Below the pieces are notes generated by a model. That model was given only the letters and a program-made list of their open reading frames with translations, was not told where the DNA came from and ran no database searches. From Palsa-504 sp963744005 (GTDB lineage Bacteria > Actinomycetota > Actinomycetes > Streptosporangiales > Streptosporangiaceae), in the NCBI GenBank assembly GCA_963744005.1, contig CAVURU010000003.1, positions 806,001 through 870,000 on the forward strand: a stretch of 64,000 bases of DNA. The letters are read 5' to 3'. A program made the position numbers and the translations under genes. Shown one piece after another: positions 15,717-24,369 of the stretch (the stretch's first letter is position 1; every line of letters begins with the position of its first letter).

Positions 15717-16995
15717 CTGGCCGCCGGGGAGTCGAGGACCTGCTGCGGGAGCTGGCGCCGCAGGTCCTCGCCGCCCTGGTGCGGCGGTACGGGCAATTCC
15801 ACCTGTGCGAGGACGCCAGCCAGGAAGCGCTGCTGGCCGCGGCGGTGCAGTGGCCGGCTGACGGCATACCGGAGAACCCGCGCGGCTGGCTCATCACGGT
15901 CGGCACCCGGCGCTTCCTGGATCAGGTCCGCAGCGAGGCGGCCCGGCGGAACCGGGAGGAGCTGATCGTCGCGGTCACCCCGCAGGCGGACCTGGTCGGG
16001 CCGCCGGCCGACGCCGTACAGCCCGGCCGCGACGACTCGCTGGCCCTGCTGTTCGGCTGCTGCCATCCGGCGCTGTCCTCGCCCAGCCAGGTCGCGCTGA
16101 CCCTGCGCGCGGTCGGCGGGCTGTCCACGGCGCAGATCGCCGCGGCGTTCGGCGTGCCGGAGGCGACGATGGCGCAGCGGATCAGCCGGGCCAAGCAGAC
16201 CATCACGCGGGCGGGCGCGGACTTCACCCTGCCGCCCCGGGCCGAGCGGACCGAACGGCTGCAGGCCGGCCTGCACGTGCTGTACCTGATCTTCAACGAG
16301 GGTTACAGCACCACCGACGGGGACGAGCTGACCGTCCCCGCGCTGTCCCGGGAGGCGATCCGGCTGACTCGCTGGCTGCGGCGCCTGCTGCCGGAGGACA
16401 GCGAGGTGGCCGGCCTGCTGGCCTTGATGCTGCTGACCGACGCCCGCCGCGCCGCCCGGACCCAGCCGGACGGCTCGCTGGTCCCGCTGGCCGAGCAGGA
16501 CCGCAGCCGCTGGGACTCCGGGCAGATCGCCGAGGGAACGGCGCTGGTCGAGGCGGCCCTGCCTCGCGGCACGCCCGGCCCGTACCAGCTGCAGGCGGCC
16601 ATCGCCGCGATCCACGACGAGGCGCCGAGCATGGCCCAGACCGACTGGCCGCAGATTCTCTCGCTGTACCTCCTGCTGGAAGCCTTGGCCCCCAACCCGT
16701 TCACGACGCTCAACCGGGCGGTCGCGGCGGGCATGGCCGACGGGCCGCAGGCGGCCTGCGGGTGCTGGAGGAGCTGGCCGCCGATCAGCGGATGGCCCGG
16801 CATCACCGCCTGCTGGCCGCCCGCGCCCACCTGCGCGAGCTGGACGGCCAGCGCCACGCCGCCGCCGCGGACTACCTGCAGGCGGCCCGGCTGGCCACCA
16901 GCCTGCCGGAACGGCGCTACCTGGCCCGGCAGGCCGCCCGGCTGCAGGCCCCCGCCGGGCCAGATGACGACGTTTCAGGCGCCGGGGGCGGGTAG
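15713..16995 (+). pseudogene. ECF42-type sigma factor (DUF6596), single-base frameshift
   Basis: Sigma-70-like region 2 (HLCEDASQEALLAAAVQWP, GWLITVGTRRFLDQVRSE), region 4 (TAQIAAAFGVPEATMAQRIS) and the long C-terminal DUF6596/TPR-like extension (LHVLYLIFNEGYSTTDGDEL) identify an ECF42 factor. The GTG start at 15713 overlaps the DGPF stop. The good frame reads to about 16752; from there the conserved C-terminus (LEELAADQRMARHHRLLAAR and LPERRYLARQAARL) continues in the +2 frame to 16995. Restoring one G in the run at 16753-16754 (GCGG to GCGGG) rejoins the frames into about 427 residues, the normal length. The unrepaired frame runs on as out-of-frame sequence to 17122. Either a real one-base deletion or a sequencing error. 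Confidence 0.8.
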
Positions 16996-17048
16996 GGCGC
17001 TGCCTCATGCGACGGCCGGACGGTCCGGCCAGCAACGAGGGGGTACCC

Positions 17049-17297
17049 ATGAACCTGACCGGCGAGGAAGGCCGCGACCGGGACGGCGTGGACCAGTCCG
17101 CCCAGCATCCGCGCGGCTATGAGCCCGGCGAAGAGGCGCACGGCGACCAGGCGCCTGAAGACCAGGGGCCTGACGAGCAGGGCCAGCAGGACCAAGACCA
17201 GGATCAGGGCCGCCTCAGCCACCCGGAACAAGGCCCGTACCAGCCGGAGCAGGGCAATCAGGCCATCTACGACGAAGACCGGCAGCCGGACCGCTAG
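17049..17297 (+). CDS. Small Asp/Gln/Glu-rich hypothetical protein
   Basis: An 82-residue low-complexity protein dominated by Q, D, E, G and P (runs such as GQQDQDQDQG) with no hydrophobic core, so it is probably disordered. ATG 17049 follows a strong GAGGGGG element with five-base spacing. The complementary strand has a hydrophobic open frame here, as expected opposite Asp/Gln codons, and I prefer the plus strand because of the ribosome site. Function unknown. Confidence 0.5.
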   Translation: MNLTGEEGRDRDGVDQSAQHPRGYEPGEEAHGDQAPEDQGPDEQGQQDQDQDQGRLSHPEQGPYQPEQGNQAIYDEDRQPDR

Positions 17298-17322
17298 CCC
17301 GGCGGTCCCGCCTGCTCAGCGG

Positions 17323-18642
17323 TTAGTTGCCGTTGCCTTTTCCCTTGCTCTTCCCGTTGCCGTTGTCCTGGCCCGGGCTGTTTCCCTCGCCCTGGTGCCC
17401 GTGTCCGCCGGTGCCTGATCCCGTGCCGGACGCGGTGGCGGTGGCACTGGCCGTGGAGCTGGCTCCGGACGGCTGGCTGGCCGCAGCCGACGGCAAGGAG
17501 GATGAGGAAGAAGAAGGGGCCGCCCGTGCCGATGGTGCCGGGGTGCCCGCGGCGGATGAGCGGGGCGCAGCAGACGGTGACGACTCCGCGGCCGACGACT
17601 GCGGGGCCGGCGGGTGCGAGGCGGACGGCGAAGCGGCCGTGTACCAGGCCAGGCCGACCGCACCGAGAGCCACGGCCGCGGCGAGTATGGCCGCCGCCAG
17701 GGCCAGCACCTGGCTGCGGCGCGGGCCAGGGCGGCCCGCAGCATGATCCTGGTGCCCGGGGTGGGACAGCTCGGCCGCCGCCACCGGCCGGGTCGGCACC
17801 GGCGGGGCGGAGGGCGGGGTGCCCGGCAGGCCGTCCCGGAGCCAGGCGGCGCGCTCGGCCACCTCTCCCGCGCTGGCCGGCCGCCAGGCCGGGTCCTTGG
17901 CGGTCAGCATCATCACCAGCGTGACCATCTCGGCCGGCACGGACGGGGGCAGCGGCGGCAGCGGCTGATCCCGGTGCGCGACGGCCACCTCGAGGGGCGC
18001 GCCGGAGAAGGGCCGCGTCCCGGCCAGGCACTCGTAGGCCACGATCCCGAGGGCGTACAGGTCGCCCGGCGCTCCGTCGCGGCCGCCGGAGACGCGCTCC
18101 GGCGCGATGTAGCCCGGCGTGCCCATCACCGTCCCCGAGGCGGTGAGCGGCAGCGCGCCGACCGCGTGGGCGATGCCGAAGTCGGTGATCTTCACCTGGC
18201 CGTCGGCGGTGAACAAGATGTTGGCCGGCTTGATGTCGCGGTGGATCACTCCGGCCCGGTGGGCCGCCTGCAGGCCCGAGGCGACCTGGGCCACCACGTC
18301 CATGGCCCGGGCCGGGTGCAGCGGCCCGCGGGCCAGGACGTCGGCCAGCGATGGCCCGTCGACCAGCTCCATGACCAGGTAGGCCTCGCCGTCGGCCGGC
18401 TCGGCGTAGTCGTAGACCCGGGCGATGTGCTGGTCGGACAGCGCCCCCGCATGCTGGGCCTCGCCCTTGAACCGGGCCCGCGCCTCGGGCTGGTGGGCCG
18501 GGCCGGGGTACAGCAGCTTGACCGCGACCGGGCGGCCCAGGATGGTGTCGGTGGCCCGCCACACCTCGCAGAACCCGCCCGTCCCGATCAGCTCGTCCAG
18601 CGCATAGCGGCCGTCCAGCAGCGTCGAGGCGGCATGAGGCAT
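17323..18642 (-). CDS. Membrane-anchored Ser/Thr protein kinase (PknB-like)
   Basis: A 439-residue Hanks-type kinase. The catalytic domain (about 10-265) has the glycine loop GTGGFCEVW, VAVK lysine, catalytic HRDIKPANILF, DFG in ITDFGIAHA, and GTPGYIAPE. After a Pro-rich linker, one membrane helix (LALAAAILAAAVALGAVGLAW, about 310-330) leads to an extracellular tail of roughly 100 residues made almost wholly of Ser, Ala, Pro, Thr and Gly and ending in a Gly/Asn/Lys-rich stretch. There are no PASTA repeats, so it is not a PknB that senses peptidoglycan in the usual way. All catalytic residues are intact. It is divergent from the MhuD-like gene with only 62 bases between. Confidence 0.93.
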   Translation of the reverse strand: MPHAASTLLDGRYALDELIGTGGFCEVWRATDTILGRPVAVKLLYPGPAHQPEARARFKGEAQHAGALSDQHIARVYDYAEPADGEAYLVMELVDGPSLADVLARGPLHPARAMDVVAQVASGLQAAHRAGVIHRDIKPANILFTADGQVKITDFGIAHAVGALPLTASGTVMGTPGYIAPERVSGGRDGAPGDLYALGIVAYECLAGTRPFSGAPLEVAVAHRDQPLPPLPPSVPAEMVTLVMMLTAKDPAWRPASAGEVAERAAWLRDGLPGTPPSAPPVPTRPVAAAELSHPGHQDHAAGRPGPRRSQVLALAAAILAAAVALGAVGLAWYTAASPSASHPPAPQSSAAESSPSAAPRSSAAGTPAPSARAAPSSSSSSLPSAAASQPSGASSTASATATASGTGSGTGGHGHQGEGNSPGQDNGNGKSKGKGNGN

Positions 18643-18704
18643 TAGCGGCGTCTACCCGGGGCTCAGCGCTCTAACCACCCCGGACGGCTGGCATGATCTT
18701 GGCC

Positions 18705-19031
18705 ATGACCGTAGTGAGGATCAACGCCATCACGGTGCCCGCCGACAGCGGCGACGAGCTGGCCCGCCGGTTCGCAGCGCGAGCCGGGGCGGTGGACGAC
18801 CAGGACGGGTTCGAGGGATTCGAGCTGCTCAAGCCGACCGACGAGCGCACCACCTGGCTGGTGGTGACCCGCTGGCGGGACGATGCGGCGTTCCAGGCCT
18901 GGCTGAACTCCCCGGCCTTCGGGCACGGGCACCGGTCGGCGGGCGAGCGGGCCGGCGGGGCGGCCGCGGCGCCGGTCGGGATCAGCAGCGAGCTGTGGTC
19001 CTATGAGATCGCGGGCGGTTCAGGAGGCTGA
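18705..19031 (+). CDS. mhuD: MhuD-like heme-degrading monooxygenase
   Basis: A 108-residue ABM-fold enzyme closely resembling mycobacterial MhuD, which opens heme to mycobilin and iron. With the ATG at 18705 the key residues fall in register: Asn7 in VVRINAITVP and Trp66 in FQAWLNSP. A histidine that could be the axial heme ligand lies at 74 or 76 (FGHGHRS), where MhuD has His75, implying a one-residue gap. The C-terminus is longer and Gly/Ala-rich. It converges on the acyl-CoA dehydrogenase gene with a 12-base overlap. Good confidence in family, moderate in exact activity. Confidence 0.78.
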   Translation: MTVVRINAITVPADSGDELARRFAARAGAVDDQDGFEGFELLKPTDERTTWLVVTRWRDDAAFQAWLNSPAFGHGHRSAGERAGGAAAAPVGISSELWSYEIAGGSGG

Positions 19032-20033
19032 CCTTCGACCGAGGAGCCCGGCGAGCTCGGCCTTGATCGCGGGGCGGGACCCGAAGACGAGCAGGAACAG
19101 CGCCTCGCGGGCGAGCCGCTGGGCGTGCGCGTCCAGCGTGATAGCGCCGGCCCCGTCCCGGACGGTCAGGGCCGCGGCGGCCCGGACGGCCAGCTCGGAG
19201 GCGGCGGCCCGGGCCGCGGCCATCGGGGCCGGGCCGGCGTCCACCGCTGCGTCGAGCCGGTCCCGGCACGCGGCCAGCTCATCATCGAGCGGGCCGGGAC
19301 CCAGCAGCCGGACGCACCGGAGGGCCACGCCCAGGGCGAGCGACCCGTTGAGCCGCAGCCCCGCGGGCTGCACGCTGACGGCCGGGTCGAAGGGCTCCTG
19401 CCCGGCGAAGCGGTCCGGCGGGACGACCACCCCGTCGAAGCCGAGCCGGACGGTGACGCTGGCGTCGACCGCGGCGAGCCGCGTCCGGCTGACCGACAGC
19501 CCGGGCTGGGCGGCAGCGTCCATGAGCAGCGTGACCACGGTGTCCTCCGGCCCGCGGGCCACGACCTCGACCACGTCGATCAGGCCCCAGCCGGTCACCC
19601 ACGGCGCCGCGCCGTCCAGCCGCCACCCGCCCTCGCCGATCTCGGCGCGCAGCTGCGGCGGGCCGGGGATGAGCCCGGTCAGCGCCACCCCGGAGCGCAG
19701 CCGTCCCTGGCAGGCGTCGGCGAGCCAGCGGTCCCGCAGCCGGGCCCGGGTGCCGGGGGCGGCCAGCGTGGCGAGCAGCCGGAAGTGCTGGATCAAGACG
19801 AACGCCGCGGCCAGGCAGCCGCTGGCCAGCTCCTCGACCAGCAGGCCGGTCTCGCGGCGATCCAGGCCCAGCCCGCCGGCCGCGGCCGGGGCGGGCGCGC
19901 CGTACAGGCCCATCAGGGCGAACTCGTCCAGGTGCGCGGCCGGGAGCGCGTCGAGGCGGTCGATCCGCATCGCGTCCGGGAACAGGACCTGATCGGCCAG
20001 CTCGCGTGCCGCGGCCAGGACGTCACGGGCCAT
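19020..20033 (-). CDS. Acyl-CoA dehydrogenase-like protein (short)
   Basis: A 337-residue flavoprotein of the acyl-CoA dehydrogenase superfamily. The N-terminal helical part has LMGLYGAPAPAAAGGLGLDR and LVEELASGCLAAAFVLIQH; the middle beta part has GVALTGLIPGPPQLRAE and WVTGWGLIDVVEVVARG. The C-terminal helical domain is shortened and the usual catalytic glutamate region near the end is not recognisable, so a redox role other than classic beta-oxidation is possible. ATG forms TGATG with the stop of the upstream membrane-protein gene, implying coupled translation. Confidence 0.75.
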   Translation of the reverse strand: MARDVLAAARELADQVLFPDAMRIDRLDALPAAHLDEFALMGLYGAPAPAAAGGLGLDRRETGLLVEELASGCLAAAFVLIQHFRLLATLAAPGTRARLRDRWLADACQGRLRSGVALTGLIPGPPQLRAEIGEGGWRLDGAAPWVTGWGLIDVVEVVARGPEDTVVTLLMDAAAQPGLSVSRTRLAAVDASVTVRLGFDGVVVPPDRFAGQEPFDPAVSVQPAGLRLNGSLALGVALRCVRLLGPGPLDDELAACRDRLDAAVDAGPAPMAAARAAASELAVRAAAALTVRDGAGAITLDAHAQRLAREALFLLVFGSRPAIKAELAGLLGRRSAS

Positions 20034-21643
20034 CAGCGGCGCGCCCCGGCGGCCGGGGCCAGGTCACCGGACCCGGGAGCGCCCGCCCCGATGTTGCCCG
20101 GTCCCTCCTTGGCCGGGCGGCCGAGGTCGGCCAGCAGGTTCTTGTTCCACACCATGATCGTGTAGGGCCCGTCGTGGTAGATGGCGGCCGGCCGGCCGAA
20201 CGCGGCCAGCAGGTCGCCGGACGGGATGAGGGTCTGCGGCTGGTCGACGGCGGTGTTGACCACGAAGTTGGCGTAGTGCTGCTGCGGGTCATACCACGAT
20301 GACTTCGACTGGTAGGCCCGCGGCACCGCCTTACCCGGGCCCCAGGACACCGTGGCCAGCTGGACCTGGCCCCCGCTGGCCAGCGTGGTCACGTTGCCCT
20401 CGAGGTAGACGGACAGGCCGTAAGTCAGGTGATGCGCGGCCAGCCAGTCGGCCAGCGGCTGGTCGTGGGCGGGCACGGCGGGCTGGGCCACGGCGTAGCC
20501 CAGCGCGGCGGTGTAACAGGCCAGGAGCAAGGCCAGGACCGGGGCCAGCCGGGCCCTCAGCAGGTCGGCGGTCAGCACGCGGCCGGCCAGCGCGGCCCCG
20601 AACGGCAGCGCGGCGGAGATCTGCCGGGCGTCCCAGTTGGAGTAGGGCAGCCCGCTGAACACGAAGGCGCACACGTCGGCCAGGATGCCCAGGGCCAGCA
20701 CCTGGGTGACCAGGTCGTCGCAGCGGAAGAAGCGGCGCAGCGCGCGCAGCAGGCCCCAGGAGGCCAGGGCCAGGCCGAGCAGGTGCACCGCGGCCAGGGC
20801 CGTCCGCGGGCCGAGCGGCATGTTCACCACGTTGGCGCCGTACAGGTCGAGCAGGCCTTCGCCGGTGATCCGGAAGTTCTTGGGCAGCGCCGCGGCGTGC
20901 GCCACGCTGGCGTTCAGCGGCAGCAGGATGAACGCGCCCAGGTGCCGGATGACCCGCAGGACGACCAGGGAGACGGCCAGCGCGGCCAGGCTGGCCGCGA
21001 CCAGCGACAGCTCGAACCACACCGCGGCCAGGCCGCGGCGGGCCCGCACCGCGCCCTGGTAGACCCGGACGCCGCAGGCGACCAGGATGGGCAGCAGGGT
21101 GGCGTCGACCACCAGCCGGTCGGCGACGGTGGCCCAGGCCAGCATCAGCCCGACCAGCGGCGGCACGAACCAGCGCCGCGGCGCGCGGTCCAGGATCAAG
21201 AAGATGGCCAGCATGGGCACGCCGGTCCCGACGTGGTCGGGCACCAGCACCAGCACGTAGACCGGGTTGCCGAGCTGCGGGGCGAGCATGATGCCGGAGC
21301 CGACCAGGACCCGGGCCACGCCCTCGCGGCCGGTGGCGCGGCCCTTGGCCAGCAGGCCGGCCAGCAGCACCAGCAGCGTGTACGTGAACGCGGCCGCGGT
21401 GTGCACCACGTCCGGCCCCAGCCCGCGGATGACCTCCACGATCATGTACTCGGGCAGCTCGGTGGTGTAGAAGGACACGTCGGTCAGGGTCCAGCCGCGC
21501 AGCAGCGGGTTGCCGTGCAGCATGTCCCACGCCTCCAGGGCGTTGGACGCGGGGTCGGAGGAAACCGGCTGGGTGGCGGAGACCCGCAGGTAGCAGAAGA
21601 ACAGCACCACGGCCGCCACCGCGTAGGCGGCGATCCAGGCCAG
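20033..21643 (-). CDS. Polytopic membrane protein, GT-C/ArnT-like; N-terminus unresolved
   Basis: A long hydrophobic protein (about 536 residues from 21643) with around ten or more membrane helices, an early luminal loop rich in Ser/Pro/Asp, and a soluble C-terminus (WYDPQQHYANFVVNTAVDQP). The layout recalls GT-C glycosyltransferases, but no catalytic Asp motif can be assigned. No ATG, GTG or TTG lies between the recN end and the first helix in this frame; the frame is open back to a GTG at 21892 inside recN. A GTG at 21753, overlapping the recN stop, opens a plausible N-terminal tail in a different frame, so a frameshift near 21640-21700 is likely. CTG at 21643 with GAGGG upstream and GTG at 21619 are alternatives. 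Its 3' end is coupled to the acyl-CoA dehydrogenase-like gene. Confidence 0.65.
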   Translation of the reverse strand: MAWIAAYAVAAVVLFFCYLRVSATQPVSSDPASNALEAWDMLHGNPLLRGWTLTDVSFYTTELPEYMIVEVIRGLGPDVVHTAAAFTYTLLVLLAGLLAKGRATGREGVARVLVGSGIMLAPQLGNPVYVLVLVPDHVGTGVPMLAIFLILDRAPRRWFVPPLVGLMLAWATVADRLVVDATLLPILVACGVRVYQGAVRARRGLAAVWFELSLVAASLAALAVSLVVLRVIRHLGAFILLPLNASVAHAAALPKNFRITGEGLLDLYGANVVNMPLGPRTALAAVHLLGLALASWGLLRALRRFFRCDDLVTQVLALGILADVCAFVFSGLPYSNWDARQISAALPFGAALAGRVLTADLLRARLAPVLALLLACYTAALGYAVAQPAVPAHDQPLADWLAAHHLTYGLSVYLEGNVTTLASGGQVQLATVSWGPGKAVPRAYQSKSSWYDPQQHYANFVVNTAVDQPQTLIPSGDLLAAFGRPAAIYHDGPYTIMVWNKNLLADLGRPAKEGPGNIGAGAPGSGDLAPAAGARR

Positions 21644-21740
21644 CTGAGCCCTCGACGGCCGTCGCCGGCTGCGGCAGGCTCGGGGGCGGGCGCGGCGGTT
21701 CCGGAGAGGACGGTAGCCGTGGGCGGCTCGCCAGCCGGGG

Positions 21741-23474
21741 TCAGTCGTCCCACGGCCAGTCGGTCTCCCGCTCGCGGGCGGCCAGGTCCAGCAGTTCCTC
21801 GGCGTGCGCCTGGCCGTACTCGGAGTCTTCCAGGCCGCCCAGCATCCGGGACAGCTCCCGGATGCGGGCCGGCTGGTCCAGCCGGGTGACACCGCTGGCG
21901 GTGACCAGCCCGTCGTTCGACTTCTGCACGACCAGGTGGTTGTCCGCGAACGCGGCGACCTGCGGCAGGTGGGTGACCACGATGACCTGCGAGGAGCGGG
22001 CCAGCCGGGCCAGCCGCCGGCCGATCTCGACCGCGGCCCGGCCGCCGACCCCGGCGTCGACCTCGTCGAACACGAATGTCGGCACCGGGTCCGCGCCGGC
22101 GAACACGACCTCGATGGCCAGCATGACCCGGGACAGCTCGCCGCCGGAGGCGCCCTTGTTCAGCGGCAGCGGCGGCGCGCCGGGATGGGCGGCCAGCCTG
22201 ATCTCCACGTCGTCGGCGCCGTACGGCCCGGGCTCGTCCAGCTCGGTCAGCGCGGCGGTCAGCGACGCGTGCGGCATGGCCAGCTCGGTCAGCTCGGCCG
22301 TCACCTCCACCGCGAACCGGTCCGCGGCCTGGGCCCGCAGCGCGGTCAGGTCCGCGGCCAGCGACCCGACCTGGGTGGCCAGCTCGGCTTCCTCGGCGGC
22401 CAGCGCCGGGATCTTGTCGGTGTCGCCCTCGAGCTCGGCCAGCCGGACCGCGGCCTGCTTGGACCACTCCAGCACGCCGGCGATGTCGGCCGAGGGGGCG
22501 CCGTAGCTGCGGACCAGCCGGTTCAGGGCGGCCCGGCGCTCCTGCACGGCGGCCAGCCGGGCCGGGTCGGAGTCCAGCGTCTCGGTATAGGAGGCCAGGT
22601 CAGCGGCCACGTCGGAGAGCAGGTAGGCCGCTTCGGACAGGCGGCCAGCCAGCCCCTCCAGGGCCGGGTCGATGGAGCGGACCGGGTCCAGGGCGTGCCC
22701 GGCCTGGCCGAGCAGGGTCAGCACGTCGGTGCTGTCGACGGCGGAGCTGGCCACCTCGCCGGCCAGGGCCTCGTGCGCGGCAGCGGCCGCGGCGTGCAGG
22801 GCGTCGGCGTTGGACAGCCGCTCGTCCTCGGCGAGCAGCGCGGTGTCCTCGCCGTCGGCGGGATTGACCTGCTCGATCTCGGTCAGGCCGAGCCGGAGCT
22901 GGTCCGCTTCGGCGGCCCGCTCCCGCTCGGCGCGGGTCAGCTCGTCCAGCTCGGCCCGGACCGCCTGGTGGCGGGCGTACACGCGCCGGTAGTCGGCCAG
23001 CAGCGCGGCCAGCTCGGGCCCGCCGAACCGGTCCAGCGCCTCCCGCTGCCGGCCGGGCCGCAGCAGCTGCTGCTGGTCGGACTGCCCGTGCACGGCGACC
23101 AGGTCGTCGGCCAGCACCTGCAGCAGCGACACCGGGACCGAGCGGCCCCCGGCGAACGCGCGCGACCGGCCCTCGGCCGAGACCGACCGGCTGAGCACCA
23201 GCACGGTGCCGTCCTCGTCCAGGTCTCCCCCGGCGTCCTCGACCTCCCGGGCCACCTCGCCGGTGACCTGCAGCCGTCCTTCCACCGTGGCGCGCGGCGC
23301 GCCCGGCCGCACCCGGGCCGGGTCAGCCCGGCCGCCGAACAGCAGCCCGAGCGCCGTGACCACCATGGTCTTGCCCGCACCGGTCTCGCCGGTCAGCGCG
23401 GTGAACCCGGCGGACAGGTCCAGCACGGCCTCGTCGATGACGCCGAGGCCGGAGATTCGGACTTCCTCAAGCAT
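21741..23474 (-). CDS. recN: RecN, DNA repair ATPase
   Basis: A 577-residue SMC-like ATPase for double-strand break repair. The N-terminus MLEEVRISGLGVIDEAVLDL leads into Walker A GETGAGKTMVVTAL; the DLVAVHGQSDQQQLL motif is RecN-specific; two coiled-coil arms fill the middle; the ABC signature is NKGASGGELSRVMLAIE and Walker B is TFVFDEVDAGVGG, followed by VIVVTHLPQVAAFADNH. ATG at 23474 overlaps the end of nadK by eight bases. Normal length, intact motifs. Confidence 0.95.
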   Translation of the reverse strand: MLEEVRISGLGVIDEAVLDLSAGFTALTGETGAGKTMVVTALGLLFGGRADPARVRPGAPRATVEGRLQVTGEVAREVEDAGGDLDEDGTVLVLSRSVSAEGRSRAFAGGRSVPVSLLQVLADDLVAVHGQSDQQQLLRPGRQREALDRFGGPELAALLADYRRVYARHQAVRAELDELTRAERERAAEADQLRLGLTEIEQVNPADGEDTALLAEDERLSNADALHAAAAAAHEALAGEVASSAVDSTDVLTLLGQAGHALDPVRSIDPALEGLAGRLSEAAYLLSDVAADLASYTETLDSDPARLAAVQERRAALNRLVRSYGAPSADIAGVLEWSKQAAVRLAELEGDTDKIPALAAEEAELATQVGSLAADLTALRAQAADRFAVEVTAELTELAMPHASLTAALTELDEPGPYGADDVEIRLAAHPGAPPLPLNKGASGGELSRVMLAIEVVFAGADPVPTFVFDEVDAGVGGRAAVEIGRRLARLARSSQVIVVTHLPQVAAFADNHLVVQKSNDGLVTASGVTRLDQPARIRELSRMLGGLEDSEYGQAHAEELLDLAARERETDWPWDD

Positions 23475-24369
23475 GCTCGCCAGCGTCCTCCCGGGTACGG
23501 CCCCGCCAGCCCGAGACGGGCAGGCCGAACTTGGCCACCAGGCGGTCGGTGAACCCGGCCGGGCCCGGGCCCTGGAGCCGGGCCAGCAGCACCGGCAGCG
23601 TGCCCCGGCGGACCTCCACCCGGGCTCCAGGCGGCAAGTCGACTTTACGCCGGCCATCGCACCACAGGACCGCGCCTGACAGCTCGTCCCCGGCGATCAG
23701 CTCGACGGCGAGCACCGACTGCGGCGAGACCACCATAGGCGGCGCGAACAGCGCATGGGCGCTGATCGGCACCATCAGCAGCGCCTCGACATCCGGCCAG
23801 ACCACCGGGCCGCCCGCGGAGAAGGCGTACGCGGTCGACCCGGTCGGGGTCGAGCAGACCACGCCGTCACAGCCCCAGCGGGACAGCGGGCGCCCGTCGA
23901 CCTCGGTGATGACGTCGATCATCCGCTCCCGGGCCGCCTTCTCCACGGTGGCCTCGTTCAGCGCCCAGCCGGTCTCCCGGCCCTGCACGCTGACGTCGAG
24001 CGTCATCCGCTCCTCGACGGTGTACTGCCGGGCCACGACCCGGTCGACCATGTCGTCCAGCCCGTCCGGGTCGGCCTCGGCCAGGAAGCCGACGTGGCCC
24101 AGGTTGACCCCGATCAGCGGGACCTTGGCCGGCCGGGACAGCTCCGCGGCCCGCAGCAGGCTGCCGTCACCGCCCAGGACGATGACCAGCTCGGCACCCT
24201 CGGCCGCGGCCGGCCCGGACGGTACCTCCTCGCCGCCCGGGTAGCTGGTCTCGCCCGCGAGGGTGCGGACCGTGATCCCGGCGGCGGCCAGCCGCTCGGC
24301 TACCTGCCGGGCGCTGCGGATCGCGGCGTCCCGTCCGGTGTGCGCCGTCACCAGCATCGTGCGTCCCAC
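23467..24369 (-). CDS. nadK: NAD kinase
   Basis: A 300-residue ATP/polyphosphate-NAD kinase. The GGDG nucleotide motif is present as VIVLGGDGSLLRAAEL, followed by GVNLGHVGFLAE, ALNEATVEK and the NAD-site CSTPTGSTAYAFSAGGPVV. GTG at 24369 overlaps the tlyA stop by one base (TAGTG) and gives the family-typical opening VGRTMLVTAHTGR; ATG at 24357 is the alternative. It sits in the standard actinobacterial order tlyA-nadK-recN. Confidence 0.95.
   Translation of the reverse strand: MGRTMLVTAHTGRDAAIRSARQVAERLAAAGITVRTLAGETSYPGGEEVPSGPAAAEGAELVIVLGGDGSLLRAAELSRPAKVPLIGVNLGHVGFLAEADPDGLDDMVDRVVARQYTVEERMTLDVSVQGRETGWALNEATVEKAARERMIDVITEVDGRPLSRWGCDGVVCSTPTGSTAYAFSAGGPVVWPDVEALLMVPISAHALFAPPMVVSPQSVLAVELIAGDELSGAVLWCDGRRKVDLPPGARVEVRRGTLPVLLARLQGPGPAGFTDRLVAKFGLPVSGWRGRTREDAGEHA

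Noticed and set aside
16917..17231. Minus-strand hydrophobic open frame opposite the Asp/Gln-rich small gene
   Set aside because: Codons for Asp and Gln read as Val and Leu on the other strand, giving an artificial membrane helix. The plus-strand frame has the ribosome site.
21804..23552. Long plus-strand open frame across recN
   Set aside because: Shadow frame with Gly/Gln/Val-rich content and no motif; recN on the minus strand is complete with Walker motifs.
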